From: Sitta carolinensis
Taxonomy: Eukaryota; Chordata; Aves; Passeriformes; Sittidae
Assembly: GCA_032173965.1 (NCBI GenBank)
Contig: JAVUNC010000006.1
Coordinates: 39,403,870-39,467,869, forward strand
Length of the DNA stretch: 64,000 bases
Direction: 5' to 3'
Made by a program: the position numbers and the translations under genes. Positions 33,901-63,799 of the stretch are shown here, one piece after another. The stretch's first letter is position 1, and every line of letters starts with the position of its first letter. The notes beneath the pieces were generated by a model. It saw only the letters and a list, made by a program, of their open reading frames with translations, did no database searches and was not told the DNA's origin.

Positions 33901-33956
<56 letters not shown>
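33901..33956. repeat. ISM2: (TA)28 microsatellite next to the ISM2 start
   Basis: Fifty-six bases of perfect TA dinucleotide repeat inside an otherwise GC-rich island. It runs directly into 'tataaaaccg', so its 3' end has the form of a TATA box, and the ISM2 ATG lies 55 bp beyond the tract. It may be core promoter or 5' UTR. Such tracts vary in length and are error-prone in assemblies. Confidence 0.95.
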
Positions 33957-33960
<4 letters not shown>

Positions 33961-34011
33961 CGTTTTTACTGCTCCCGTGGACGTGCGAGGTGGGGAGAGA
34001 GAGAGGGAGAG

Positions 34012-51710
<17,699 letters not shown>

Positions 51711-54560
51711 CCGCAGCCACTCTCAAAGGTGCCATGACCACCACTGGCTTGCATCTCTGCGCAGCCTGGCCAGCCCTGACCCTCCTCATGGGCTCCTCAG
51801 TGGTGCCAGGCAGAACGGGGAGGATGCGCCGTCTGTCTCAGCCCCTCTCCAATGTCTGAGGGTGCTGGAGGTTGTTGTGGTTCAGTCCCTGCCATGCCAC
51901 CCACATCAGTCCTGCAGTCCAGGGCTCCTGGCCTGGCATGTGGAGAGCAGCAGGGGCTGGGAAGTATAAAGGGAACAAGGGGCTGCTCCTGTCTGCTTTT
52001 ATTCTCTATGACACTTCAATGCAGACTGAAAGCTGAGCACAGGGTGAAGTGGGCTCAGCTCCTGCTGACTTCACACCTCGTCCAAGGAGCTGCTGCAGGC
52101 ATGGCTGCCTGCTCTTGTCTGTGCACTTGCCCTGGCACAAGCTGGTTTATGTCTGAAACTAGGGGTAGGTCTTCCTAGAGAGTGCAGGGCTGTTTCAGCC
52201 ATGCACACGGAGCAGGGCCTCCCCCACACTTGGACGTTTGTGCATGCACAGTTGGGAAGGAGCAGAGAAAGGCTTATCAGGGTCCGTGGGTCTGGGGGAG
52301 GGGGCTGTGGGGCAGGAGGAGACTGGCTGCCTGGGCTTCTTTGGCTGGATTGCTTAGCCACCAGGGTTTTACACATAGGTGAACCTCAGAGGAAGTCAGC
52401 ACAGGGACATGCCACCTGTGTGCATTTCAGCCCCTCTGCCTTGGTGCTTGGGGGAACAGGGTGGTAGCATCTGTTAAAGTCACAGCACTCGCCCTCTACC
52501 AGACCTTGGCCCCTTGGCAATCCCCCGAGGGTCTCAGGAGCACCTGTGACACAGCCCAAAGGAAAGTCCTGTGTTTCCCACTCACAGCCCTGCCAGAGGA
52601 AGGAGGCATCTTGGCCACTGCTCATGCCGTTGCTGGTGAGGAGCAAAAAGCACTGAGCTGAGCTAGGCCCTGCTCCTTGCTGAGTTGCCCAAGTCCCGAG
52701 CTGCTCCATTCTGTGTCAGCCCAGGTCCCCACCTGGAGGCAGCCCAGACAAACCAAGCTGTGGACCCCTCAGGCTTGCTTCCAGGCCAGGCTCACAAGTG
52801 TGGCTCCAGAGGAGGAAGATACACATGTTCTAATAATGTCAGTACCTGATGTCCACAGATCAGGGATCATGATGCTCTCTGTTGGCACTTTGATCTTGCC
52901 TGGGTTTTATTCACCTTTTTTACAGGTCCATGGCAGTGTCTCCCAGCATATTTTGGAAATTTTCTGGAGAGAAACTAGGCTGAGCACCTTTGTCCCTGAA
53001 CATTCAGTTGCTGAACTGGCAGAAGATTTATAGCTTTTATTTAACAAATTTTATGTATCAGGGGAAGTAAAAGTCAGGCACACATAAAGAAGAATGGACT
53101 TATTTCTACACTTAGAGGTTTCATGCAAGGCTGCTAGCTACTCCGTGTACTTCTGCAGGGCACTGTTGAACCAAAAAAATGGTTGCAGAGGTCATTAGTT
53201 GACCATCCTGTGCTGTCTGTCCTTCTTACAGGAGTTTTCTCCAACCTCAGTGAATATCCTTGGTCTGAAAGACACTGGGGAGTCTTTCTGGGGGCATCTT
53301 TGTATCTGTTGAGTGTATGTTGATTCATTTGCCTTGGTTACTGATAGAATATTGCATCCTTGGTTATCCATTCCTAAGACTTCATAGCTGGTAAAACAAA
53401 AATATTAATGGAGTTATCACTGAATTATTCTTACTCAACTATTATTACACTCTTGTATCCCTAGACTCCCTAGGATATGGGTTCTATGAAAATACAGGCA
53501 GACATCATCCATTTCCCAGCAGACATGAAGTCTGAGATGATCAGTGTTCTGTAAAGGGTGAGAAGGAAGACCACCAAATAAGCATGGATGGAGACCTAGA
53601 CCTTGGAACATTTTCATGATCACTACATGTTCTCTAACCCAGATGGTCATTCACTCACTAGTTTCTGGCAAAGAGGTAGGTCATAGAGAGGTGGTCAAGA
53701 GGGGATGACAGTGATCTGGTGGCTTGTTCTGCGAGCCTCAGCAAAAGACATGGAAGCAAACAAATTGAGCATCTGAAGCCAAAAAAGGATGAGCTTGTTA
53801 ACTGCAGTCATTCAGCACAGCATATTTCCACTCCCATACCATATGCCATCATTATCATCAAACTCTCAGTGGAGTTTATTTACCATCAGTGCAGACTTTA
53901 AAGCAGCCTCCTGTTGAACATGCCTAGTGTTCAGCATTGGACCCATGCATGGAAGCAGGAGTCTTTCTTCAAGAAGACTTGCAAAAGCTCAGCCAGTTTG
54001 TTTGACTGGCTGCTTTCTAAGGAAGTGCTCTTACAGTAGGAGTGTTACCCAGGATTTTTATCGTCCTCCCTTTACACTGGCTATGTCAACCAGTCTAACT
54101 CCCAGAGAAAAACTTGTAATTTCTCTAATTACTGGAGTTTCTGTCCAAGGGAAAGTAAAAAAATTTCTTGTGTTGATACTTTCCTGTTCCCTGATGCCCC
54201 ACAAAAGCCAGTTGAGAGCCAAGTAGCTGTTCTGCTTTGCTGCCTCTGTGGTTTGGACAATACAGGCACAAATTGGAGCACGAGAAACAAGCACTGCTGT
54301 TCCTCATACAAGCACCTTACACACCGTAAGGCTTTGCAGAACACCATGAGAAAAGTAAACATTAAGCAAGTGTTTATTTTTATATCCCATCAAAGATTCT
54401 GTCCAACCCACTGCTATTTAAGTGATGAATCTCTAAGCTTTCACTCCTTAAGTTTATTGGGTTTTTATATATATAATATATATATAAAATGTCTTTTATT
54501 TCTACAAAATTTCACAAAGAATTCTTTAATCTGATGCTGCAATAAAGCACTTTATATATA
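51711..54560 (+). other. ISM2: Candidate ISM2 3' UTR
   Basis: There is no coding exon after the stop. The first canonical AATAAA on this strand that I found is at 54541-54546, followed by AT-rich and GT-rich sequence. That gives a UTR of about 2.85 kb. An earlier non-canonical signal cannot be excluded, and later AATAAA copies exist near 54914 and 56424. Confidence 0.4.
54541..54546 (+). promoter_or_regulatory. ISM2: Candidate ISM2 poly(A) signal
   Basis: AATAAA in 'gatgctgcaataaagcactt', followed by a GT-rich stretch near 54585. It is chosen because it is the first canonical hexamer after the stop codon. Confidence 0.45.
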
Positions 54561-57500
54561 TAGATATGTCATGCTGATGTCATTCAGTTGTGACCTATGT
54601 CTTGGATTCTCAGCCCCAGTTGGGGCCCTGATGGCTTTGCTTCCTTCCCTTAATATTTGCATTTGAAGTTGGCTGCAAAAGTCACAAGTAAGAAACAATA
54701 TCTGGAGCTTATGGGATGTGTGAAGTTCTGCTTACAGGGAAGGAAGCCTCCTTCATGAAGACCCTCAGGGTCAGTGCTGAGAAACAAGTGCATCGCCTGT
54801 GCCCCAGCCCTGACCTTGGGGTGTATTCCATGGTTGGCCTGGCCAGAGCTGGGTGCTGGCCGATGGTCCAGCATACCACTTTAAGCAGAAGTATTAAGCA
54901 TGGAAGCAGGGGGAATAAAACTCCAGCATCATCCCAGCTGAAAAACTGGTTTGGCAAACCACCTCCAGAGCCAACAGCTAATTATAGCAGGGGGATTGAC
55001 AAAGCTTTCCAGGGATCACAGCTTTCTATTGCTGTTAATTTAGTGTGTAAATCATAAACACTTCCAAGCTCTTGCTGTTTCCAGCTGTTTCTCCTCCTTC
55101 TCTCTTGTTCCTTTTGCTTTCTGCTGGTTGCTCATCTGTCAAGGGCTATCTGCTACTCTAGCCTGGGACTCTGCTTCACAGCTGCCGGGCAGTGTTGCTG
55201 GCCCCTGCCTGGTGGGAGCAGATGACTCCCCTCAGCGAAGGATGCTAGGGGCTTCCTACTGGCCTTCTGCAACATCCAAAACATTGTTACATGGAGCCCA
55301 AGCCAGCTGAGCTCCACTCTGCTCAGAGAAAATCACTTTTCCCTGGAGGGACAGTCAGCAGTTACTGCTATGCATCTAACATGCCTAATGTTGCTTTTAT
55401 CCTCTGCAACAAGGTCCTTGCTGTGTTGGATGATGAACCCTGCTGTGAAACTCCTGGGATATAGAAATCCCACAGCCAGAGAGGATGGAAGCAGGAAGAA
55501 GTCCTGCCCTAATTCTGCAGGTGCTGAAGACCTGGAGATGTCACCTGAAATCACAGAGTGAGTCTGTGGCAGTCTTTAAGCTGCACTTTAGCCTGCTGCT
55601 TTGAACACAAAACTTCTTGACCAGTTGCTGTTGAGTTGTCTCAGTCTGCCAGCCTGGACTGGAGCTGAGCTGGACCAGTCCCTTGGCATCTGGCATGCAG
55701 TGGTGTTTGTCTGCACACAGAAGGAGCTGTGCCTAGATTTTTCTGGGGCACAGGTCGGGTGCGTAAAGCCCATCTCTCAGGGATGAACATGAGATTTTGT
55801 AGGAAGATGTTTACAGCAACAGAGATCCCATTACCTGTCTGATTTTTTTCAGAGCTCCAGCTCCAAGAATCCACTTAGAAAGCACATAAAAAGTCCAGCT
55901 GGGCCCAGAAGGGTCTCCTCCGGAAGGAGAAAACAATGATAATGCCAGGAAAGTTTAGCAAAGCCTGTGCAGCAGACCTGGAACTGCAATGCCTGGTATT
56001 AACTTAGGAAAGACCAAGGTGTGGTTGTGGTCTGTGGATCTTGAGTTAAAACTGTAGTTCTCGAGAAGAAACAAACCTTTCAGGCACCCCTGTTCTGGTC
56101 TGTAAAGGGACACACCCCACTGTGTGGCCATATTAGTCTTCCATGTTGGTGGCACACTTCTGGAGCAGAAGACTAGAACAAAAAAACCAACCCCAACATG
56201 CCGCAGATTTTCAGCTGTAGTCTTGCTGACCTCACTTTTCCACTTGATCAAGGTAATTTTTGATCCTAAACTTGTATTTTACAGCACCAGTGGTAATGTT
56301 ATTTTATTTTTTTTTTTAACTTTTAAGTTACCAAGTAACTTAATATATATATTATATATTACATTATCATCTATACTGGAATGTACTGGATTCATTTCAG
56401 TTTTATTAGGCCTTCCCTTATTTACTAATAAAACTATTATATAGACCATTGCCTACAGTCTTAAAAAAGTTCAAAGGCCCCTTTTGGTTTATTGTTTGAT
56501 GGTTGCTCCTTACTCATCTCCATGTGCCTCGTAACAGCATAGTCAGTGAGGATCCACCTCTGACTTTCATTGCTGTGAAAAGTTCACTTCTGTTTTCTGG
56601 TGTTTTAACCTTTGTTTTCTTTAATTTGCAAGACTTTTCCTCTTATCCTATGTCAGATTCTGAAAGAGCTTTTGGGCCAGAGTATACTGAACCTTGCTTT
56701 TCTGCCTTGTCTTATATATCCTTCCCCAGGTAGCTGAAGGACTCACTAAACTGTGATTGTCTCCCAACACTTCCAAGTACAGCAGAGGTCTGGGGTTTCT
56801 TATTAGCATGGTGTAGCTGCACCAGAGGTCAGCTGTAGCTGAAGGAGTGTGTGTCTGCTGGCAGTAGGCAGATGTCATGCATTGACCTTCTCTAGCATGA
56901 CTTGAGGCTCAGATCTCCTTCAACAAGCAAATGTCTGAAGTGGTGTAAAGCCTTAATTACCATTGCTGTGCCCTGTTAGAGCTGGCACAGCCTGGCATGC
57001 TCTGTCTGAGTGCACAGCCTGGCCTTTTAGCACAAGCTTTCCTTCACTGCCAGGTTAGTCCACAAGATTCACGTGTGAACAGCAGCCAAGGCATGGGGGC
57101 ACTACACAGCCTGTTCTGCTGCTGTGGGGATGGTGATTTCCAGCCTGCGGGCGGGGAGCCAGCTGGGGAAGCACCAGCATAACTCAGGGTAGTCAGTTTT
57201 GCTGGAAGAGCCCTCAAAAGGCCTCCGAGCAAAGCCCTGAGCCCACCAGCCCCATGCATGTGGGTTGATGGCTGAAGCCAAAGTATGCCCTATTAGAGTA
57301 GCAGCAGGATGCCTGAAGTAAACCCTGCTTGTGATGAAAGGAAGGCAATTAAAATTCCACTTCAGTTGCCTTCCTGTCCCACTTCCTAACCTTCCAGCAG
57401 CAGGTGATTAGCAGGGCCTGCCTTCTGCTGCCCTGGCCCAGCTGTGCCAGCAGAGCACACAGCAGGCGAGCGCTGCTACTGCAGCATAGCTGCCGAAGCA

Positions 57501-58960
57501 CAGCAGACATCGCAGCTCGGCAGCTCACCTTTGTTCTTGTTGACTTAGAACAAGCTCAGTTTTCAGTTTTTAAGTAATTTTACTTTTCTTTTAGCAAATT
57601 TTTGGCTGTGAATTCACTTGCTAGCCCTGGTATTTAAGGTTTCCCATGTCTCTGCCCAGGATTTCCCAAACAGAAACCCAAGCATACAGGCTGTACAATG
57701 ATATCGGTGTGGCTCCATCAGGTTACCCACCCCCCACAGCCTGCCAGGTGCATACAGTAGTTCATTTGTGCACAGAAGGCCTGGCAAAATACCTGCATCC
57801 ACTTTCCAGCCAGACAGTGCTTTAGGGAAGACAACCCTGCACGGCACAGGGAAGCTCCATCGTATCTACAGCTGCCTCTTTGTACAGCTTCCTTTGCTCT
57901 CTCACAGGTCAGGTCAGGGATCAGTACACACTACAGAATTTAGTTCCATGCTGCATTCTTGATGTCTGTACAGTTTATCACGATTTTTTCACACTTCAGC
58001 ACTTTGGAGTAGTGAAAACAGGCAGAATGCTCTTTATAGTTTAAGATTCCAACAACTACATTCAGGGTTTTTTTTTAAACAGGCACTAGTTTTCCTGTCT
58101 CTTCTATTGAAGAGAACATTTGCCACATAGAATTCAGATTTTAAAAAAAATTTTAAAATCCCCAAGGAAAATCCCCAAACCAGTAAATTTCACCCAGTAA
58201 CATTACTCTCTTCTTGCTCACTAGAGGAGCTCTGCAGGAAACACTAGGAAAAAACAAAGTATACAAGAGAAGCTCATGCCTTGAAAAGAAAACCAAGCAC
58301 TTCTGTCACTTGAGCTTCAGTACGTTGGCACTTCTGACCAGTCAGATTTTCACCCTTCATATAAACAAGTTTATTGCTTTTGAAGACAGCTCCAGGAACT
58401 AACATATTAGCAGGTGAGAGCAAGTGTTTTTTCTCTTCCTCACCAGTTAAAGCAGTAGCTGAAGCATGATGAGCAAAAAGTACTGAACTCTGTAGAATGG
58501 AGATGGGATGTATTTCTGAAAAAAAACCAGTTTGCTTTGGCCTGAAGCTCTTGGAGTAGCTGGCCCTGGGCCTCACCATCTTCTAGAACCATTCTGTAGG
58601 TGGGAATTTCCCTAGCACTGGTTTGCATGATTGTCGTTCTTGTAGAACAGACTAGTGGAAGTGTAAGGGATTACTGTGTTGGAAGGGATATGCAAAGGAG
58701 AGGAACAGCTTGAATAGGATCACAGATCCCTTCAAAAATGGGAAGGGTTTGAAACATTTACTACCGGCAGATCAAAAGCAGAAGGAAAATGAGCAGCTGC
58801 TCAGACTAAAAACTGCATCAAGCTCATGCTCTCCACTCCCCCAGAAGTGAGGAGTAAATCACATTGGCATCAGCAATCCTCATTGATCGGTGTTTTTCCA
58901 GACAGATCCCTCCCTCAGCCTATCGCCCAACCCTTTGAACTCAAGCCAACTTGAAGACAC
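54561..58960. other. Spacer between convergent ISM2 and AHSA1
   Basis: About 4.4 kb of sequence between the 3' ends of two convergent genes. It has short AT repeats (56341-56366) and a protein-like minus-strand frame at 58274-58628, listed separately. Otherwise I see nothing supported. Confidence 0.6.
58274..58628 (-). pseudogene. Unrecognised protein-like minus-strand frame, possibly broken
   Basis: On the minus strand a 101-codon frame (58579 to 58274) ends in LVPGAVFKSNKLVYMKGENL, then TGQKCQRTEAQVTEVLGF and LFKA before TGA. An overlapping frame (58628 to 58440) contains REIPTYRMVLEDGEAQGQLL. The two would join by a one-base shift in the T run near 58520. Composition and codon choice look more like protein than the other frames in this spacer, and an A10 run on the same strand lies about 200 bp further downstream (58065-58076). 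That could fit an old retrocopy or a 3'-terminal exon. I do not recognise the family, and chance is quite possible. Confidence 0.2.
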
Positions 58961-58969
58961 AAATTCCAG

Positions 58970-59208
58970 TGTTTTTTTAAGTTAGGTTTATTTAGCAATA
59001 GAAGTATGTACATGTAAGAGAATCCCCTGCAGCACAAGACATGCACAAAGCAGTGAGGGACTGAAAGTGGTGCTGCTCCATGGCCTTCCTCATCACCTGT
59101 CATCCCACTTTACTCAGCGGCAGGGCCAAGATTAGAAAGGAACAGGCGAGAAATTTATCAGTCCATGCGGCAGAGTCTTCAGGCAGAGCCTCCTCCCAGC
59201 AACTGGTA
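58970..59208 (-). other. AHSA1: AHSA1 3' UTR with poly(A) signal
   Basis: The minus strand has AATAAA at 58987-58992 (plus-strand TTTATT), about 217 bases after the stop codon, giving a short 3' UTR of about 240 bases. The cleavage point is inferred. Confidence 0.7.
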
Positions 59209-59381
59209 TTAAAACAAGCGGGCACCGTAACCAAATGTCTGTTTAATGCTCTCGAAGTAGTAGCGCTGCCAGCCTTGCTTTGTTCTTTCTTCCTCACTGG
59301 CAGGAATGCCCTTGCCTTCCAAGCACACCTCTGTCTCGCCACCTTTGTCATTGAAGTTCAAGGTAATGGTTGCAAAGTGCC
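59209..59381 (-). CDS. AHSA1: AHSA1 terminal exon
   Basis: The exon encodes HFATITLNFNDKGGETEVCL, EGKGIPASEEERTKQGWQRY and YFESIKQTFGYGARLF, then stop TAA (59209-59211). This is the highly conserved C-terminus of AHSA1. The acceptor is ttcctctag at 59382-59390. Confidence 0.97.
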
Positions 59382-62300
59382 CTAGAGGAAACAAAGCAAA
59401 TTTGTCAGCAGTGTGTAGTACAGTACAAACAGCCCCCAGAGGCTGCTCTGCCCCTTCTTTTACAGGGCACCACTTAAAAGACTCTTGGAGGTCCCTCCCT
59501 GAGGGTCTACTTATGGCAGCTGTAGGCCTTCCCTAGAAACACAGCTAGGAGAGGGCTCCCTCTTCCTGCGGCTTGAAGCAGTTGCAGCTACAGCTGCACA
59601 ACCAGCTACTTCACCCTTCCTACCTGGTCACTACTCCACACAGTCTCTGAAGATGCTGACACCATAATGTGGGATAGGAACCTGGGATAACACTGGAGCA
59701 GCTCCCAGAACTTTGTGTGCTCCTTGATCACGAGCCATAATAAAGTGTGGCAAAGGGGTCTGGTATCCTTCAAAGACAGGCAAGTCCATTTCTGGACTAC
59801 TTACCGGCTGGCCAAGATTTAAATCTCCATTTCATAACAAGTTGCTTCTCAGGAACCTTGAAAAGGGAGACAAAGACTGAGTAGAAATTTTCTGTAAATC
59901 CTGCAGTCTAATAGAAAACATCTAGAATTGTGTATGAATGAAGCCTTAGAAATCCCTTGAGAAACACACACAGAGGGAAAGAGATTATATGTGTCCTTTT
60001 CTTTTCAAACCCCTTTTAGTAAGCTATGCAATAGTACAGCCCAAAAAACTGAGACAGAGTCCCTGTCCTGAAGACTTTAGTGGCAATTGAGCCAAAGAGA
60101 AAAAGGGTCAGTTATTATCTTCAACACTCTTCCAACCCATGATAAGTAAAATCACACAAAGACACGGGAGATCTATGATTGGAAGTCACATTCTCTCCCC
60201 AGACTGAAGTGCCATGCATTAATCCATACTAATAGGAATGCTTCAATAGCTACAGAAATTATAGGTAACTATTGGGCACCAGGTAGAACCCCACAGTTAG
60301 CTAACAGAAGCCTTGAAACAGAACTGATAAAAAGTTACAGCCTGGTAACAGTGCTGCCTCTGAGCAAGATACACCTGAACTGGTTAGTACTTACTAGGTC
60401 AACAAACTCTCCTGTGACACTGCCATCCAGCAACTGAAACTTGCCTCCTTTATCAGCCTCCAAGGTGGCTTGTGCGTGAGTGAAAGCTTGGACCATCTGA
60501 AAAGAATTCGGGAGCAGACTTGTATTACTTGACATTATCTTCGTGCAAACTTGTAGCCTAATGCCTCCCACCCAAGTACAAAAGTTCTGAACAGGAGGTA
60601 AGTCAATAGTATAAGGTTTTCAGCAAAAAAAAAAAACCCTACCCTGGCCAGAAAAGCAAGTCTTGAGTCACTACAGCAACACTGCCCAAGGAAAAGAACC
60701 TCAAGCTTTCTGGTGCTATGCAGTGTTCTAAATCACCCAGTTGCTTTGTTGATTTCTTAACGAAACCTGGTTCTTAAAAAAAATATTCTTTGCTTTTTCA
60801 TTTTTGTTATCCAAATAGGAAGAACAAAAGACTAAGACCATGTTTAAATGATGATACAATGCTGCTCTCTCATTCTAAACCACATAATAGTGTGCAGAAA
60901 AGTGGAAGCTAATCCCAAAGCACACTTTTGATACCACCTAACCTTAAAAGGAATAAACAAAAACAAACCGAGACACAACTGTAAATCCCAAGTGATCTGG
61001 CCACATGCAATAAGGGATACACCTACATGTAAGTTCTGACAGCTCTCTGGAACTTGCTTCTGGTTGGCATTAATCCCCTCTTGTCAGCTGTGTGAGAAGA
61101 GGCACACACAAGCTCTCAGAAACTATTCTGTGGAACAGCTTTCTTATTCCATTCTCATGGACTGTGAGTGTCCCTACAGAACTTCTTACAAAGCTTATTA
61201 GTGAGAGCCTCCTAGATGCAAAGAACAACTCTCAGAACAAGCCAGGCATTACCTCCTGAGTAATGAATACCCGGTAGAGCTCCTCAGGAGATGTTAAGAA
61301 GGTGTCCTTCAAACTGATCTTACAGGTAGGGATCTTGACTCCTATGGATTTGGACTGCGATGTGGCAGTACTGCTCCTGGCAGCCGTCTAACAAAACAAC
61401 AAGGAGAACAAACATACATGCTTTTTTTCACCAAAAAAAAACCCCCAAACCAAAAAATGGTTCACATATCCAAGGGGAAAAACAATGGCTCTTGGTAAAG
61501 ATGCTATTATATACAACCATACTTAAATGTAAAAAGCAAATTTATCACTTTGCTTGGAAGAAACATCATGCGCTGCCAATGGAAACAGTCACACCTATTC
61601 CAAAGATTGACAGTTCCTGAATGTATATATTCTATACACAACAAAGGTTGCTCCTGTAAGTCCCAGAATCTAATACAGTGTACCTTTCTTCACTGATCCC
61701 AAAGCAGGTTTGCAGTTTTGTTTACCTTGCGGTCTTCTGCTTTAGGAGCCACCTGAGGTGCTGTTTCCATATGTTCACCATTCATTGTGGGCAAAATCAT
61801 GCCCTGGGTGAATTCTGGAAAGACAGGAATGTGCCCATGAAACTAATAAAAGATCAAATAAACCTTCTGACTGTACTTTGAAATACACAATCAAAAAGGG
61901 CTTCCTGGTTTCCCCTTGCTCTTGCTAGCATCCATGACTTGAAAGTTTTTAAAAAAGACGCCTCTTTTTACAAGCAATTAACTCTTTCCCTCACTACTCT
62001 CCACCAAAGGCCCTGTCAGAATCTGCCTATACTTACAGTTAGAAACTTACCTCCTCTTTGCAGCCTAGACATGGCATCTTCCACACGCTGCTCTCACACT
62101 AACGTTGGTTAGCCTTAGACTTACGTAGCTTTTTTCCTCTCTCACTCTTTAATAAAAATTGCAATCACACCTCAAAAACTTTTGCCTTGCTGGCACAGAC
62201 ATACCAAACCAAGCTTTTCCATTTCTTCTCACACTGGCTCTTCCTTTCTTGTATCAATGCAATAAACAATAGTAACTTTTAACTCCTCTTTATCGACACC

Positions 62301-63542
62301 AGATGCCAGGACTACACATGGAAAGCCAGAAAAGCCTCACCAGTGCCCTGTCCAGCAGCACTAACACTTTTGTAACTCCATCAGAACTTTCAGCCTTGTT
62401 CAGAATTACATTTGCTTTTTCTCCAGCTCAGTCACTTCTGCTTTTACCAATTATACAATATTTTGTTCCTTTTTCTTCCTCTTCATCTGTTCAGAGTAGC
62501 AAAATTCCATTAGAAAGCATACTTTTATCATATGTACATAAACTTGTATCCTGCAATATTTGGTTCCTACTTTTCTCATTTATTGCAGCCCACAAGATCA
62601 TACAGGTTTTTTTGATTAGCATTCTTATCTTCCAGGACACACTAGGTGACTGCATCTCCCAGCCTGAACACTACAGTGCCTGAAAAAAACCAAGAGTACA
62701 GAAATTTGATCCTGGAAAAATAGCAATCAGTGGTGGTTTGTACCCCGCATATCTAGAGCATGTACTGTAATATAGGTAAATGGATATAAAAAGCAAGTGT
62801 AGCATTCCCAGCCTGTATTTGAGAGGAAAGCAAAATTCAACCAAAGCACATTGATTTAACTCGAACTGCTGGACTCAGATTTAACTTTAAAAAAAAAAAT
62901 AAATTTGATCCAGATGCTGAGACAGCTCATTAAAAGACACCAACAAAACCTGCAGAGCAATTTCCAGACATCAGTTATTCTGAAATCCAAGTAACACTAG
63001 ATGTCTTTACCAGTGTGGCAAGAGGGGAAAAAACCCAAAAAAAACACAAACTGGAGAAAATATCACCTTCCAAGGGAGTAAGCAAACTGAAGGCCAGACT
63101 GTGTCACAGGCAGTGACTATGTCACTGGGGTAACCAACACATTTTACTAGCTTTCATTTTCTCTAGATTCAGGATCTGAAGGGCATTCTGAGTTTTAAAA
63201 CATAAATTCAAAAATACTGTTTATTACTGTGTTATCACCAAAACCAGTCTTTCTGAGCTGTGCTATACTGTCTAAAGCCAGAAATTTTTCTTCCCAAAGT
63301 AACTGTTACTGCTCTGACACCTTTCTGTTGAGATGGAGTGAGCAACTCCTCTCTTTCGCCCCATCCCTTCTTTAGAATTAGTCCATATGGGTTCCCATAA
63401 CACTTCTCCCTCTCAGTTACATACCCGTTTTGAGAGTGCTGATGTAAGTTTTCATTGCATCTCTAATTTTCTTTGCACCCTCTTGCTTCATCAGGGATTT
63501 CAAGTTAGTGTCAGGCTCATCTTTAGCAAGACTGACAAGGAT
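59209..63542 (-). CDS. AHSA1: AHSA1, last six exons (activator of Hsp90 ATPase 1)
   Basis: Minus-strand exons in transcript order are 63425-63542, 61726-61814, 61253-61387, 60395-60496, 59805-59856 and 59209-59381. All phases agree, and they give about 222 C-terminal residues of AHA1 (family about 338 aa). The first exon is the end of the N-terminal Hsp90-binding domain (VSLAKDEPDTNLKSLMKQEG). A variable linker follows, then the C-terminal Bet v 1/START-like domain (about VKIPTCKISLKDTFLTSPEE to the end, KQTFGYGARLF). The protein binds Hsp90 in the cytosol and stimulates its ATPase cycle. The 5' exons lie beyond position 64000. The position next to ISM2, convergent, matches the mammalian order. 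Confidence 0.97.
59382..59804 (-). other. AHSA1: AHSA1 last intron
   Basis: Intron of 423 nt with clear donor gtaagt and acceptor ctctag. Nothing else is seen in it. Confidence 0.85.
59805..59856 (-). CDS. AHSA1: AHSA1 small exon, C-terminal domain
   Basis: The exon is 52 nt and encodes VPEKQLVMKWRFKSWPA plus the first base of Gly. MKWRFKSWP is a hallmark of AHSA1. It is too short to stand out as an ORF. Borders are ttttcaag and gtaagt on the minus strand. Confidence 0.95.
59857..60394 (-). other. AHSA1: AHSA1 intron
   Basis: Intron of 538 nt between the DL and VPEK codons. Nothing else is seen in it. Confidence 0.85.
60395..60496 (-). CDS. AHSA1: AHSA1 exon, C-terminal domain
   Basis: The exon has 34 codons in phase 0: MVQAFTHAQATLEADKGGKF and QLLDGSVTGEFVDL. 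The first Met is an internal residue (Leu in human), not a start. Acceptor tctttt-cag and donor gtaagt are clear. Confidence 0.95.
60497..61252 (-). other. AHSA1: AHSA1 intron
   Basis: Intron of 756 nt. It contains an A12 run near 60627; nothing else is seen. Confidence 0.85.
61253..61387 (-). CDS. AHSA1: AHSA1 exon, start of C-terminal domain
   Basis: The exon has 45 codons in phase 0. It begins TAARSSTATSQSKSIG (linker) and continues VKIPTCKISLKDTFLTSPEE and LYRVFITQE. The second part is the first strand and helix of the AHSA1 domain. The donor gtaatg follows GAG. Confidence 0.95.
61388..61725 (-). other. AHSA1: AHSA1 intron
   Basis: Intron of 338 nt in the linker-coding part of the gene. 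Nothing else is seen in it. Confidence 0.85.
61726..61814 (-). CDS. AHSA1: AHSA1 exon, interdomain linker
   Basis: Two bases complete Glu. The exon then reads FTQGMILPTMNGEHMETAPQ and VAPKAEDRK. FTQGMILPTMNGE is the strongly conserved start of the linker in AHSA1; the rest varies between vertebrates. The donor gtaaac follows AAG. Phase fits both neighbouring exons. Confidence 0.94.
61815..63424 (-). other. AHSA1: AHSA1 intron
   Basis: Intron of 1610 nt with short A runs. The 126-codon plus-strand frame at 62303-62683 has no family resemblance and is taken as chance. Confidence 0.8.
63425..63542 (-). CDS. AHSA1: AHSA1 exon, end of N-terminal domain
   Basis: The exon is preceded by tgtttag and followed by donor gtatgt on the minus strand. 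It encodes ILVSLAKDEPDTNL, KSLMKQEGAKKIRDAMKT and YISTLKT plus one base of a Glu codon, the end of the Aha1 N-terminal domain. Against the human protein it matches DEPDTNL, LMK.EG and YISTLKT. Confidence 0.95.
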
Positions 63543-63799
63543 CTAAACAACAAAGACAAGCACTGATTATCAAGGACAAACATGCACACTTCTTTTATTA
63601 CTCAATTCAACACCACAGACTTTGGCGGAACTTTCATAAAGCCCTGAAGTTTTATTCATCTTTCACTTCACCTCTCTCAGGCTGCAGTACTGTATGCGTG
63701 TGCCTAAATGCCTTCATGTGCTACAGAGCCCTTTGCATCTAGAAGACAGGAACGAATCTGATAAAGATCCAACATGATGGGGGAATGACTCTCTATCAG

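Noticed and set aside
58137..58160. Inverted repeat gattttaaaa / ttttaaaatc
   Set aside because: It is made only of A/T runs plus one end base, so it has low information and is common in AT-rich DNA.
62303..62683. 126-codon plus-strand frame in an AHSA1 intron
   Set aside because: No motif, no splice or promoter context, low-complexity Ser/Phe/Leu composition; most likely chance.
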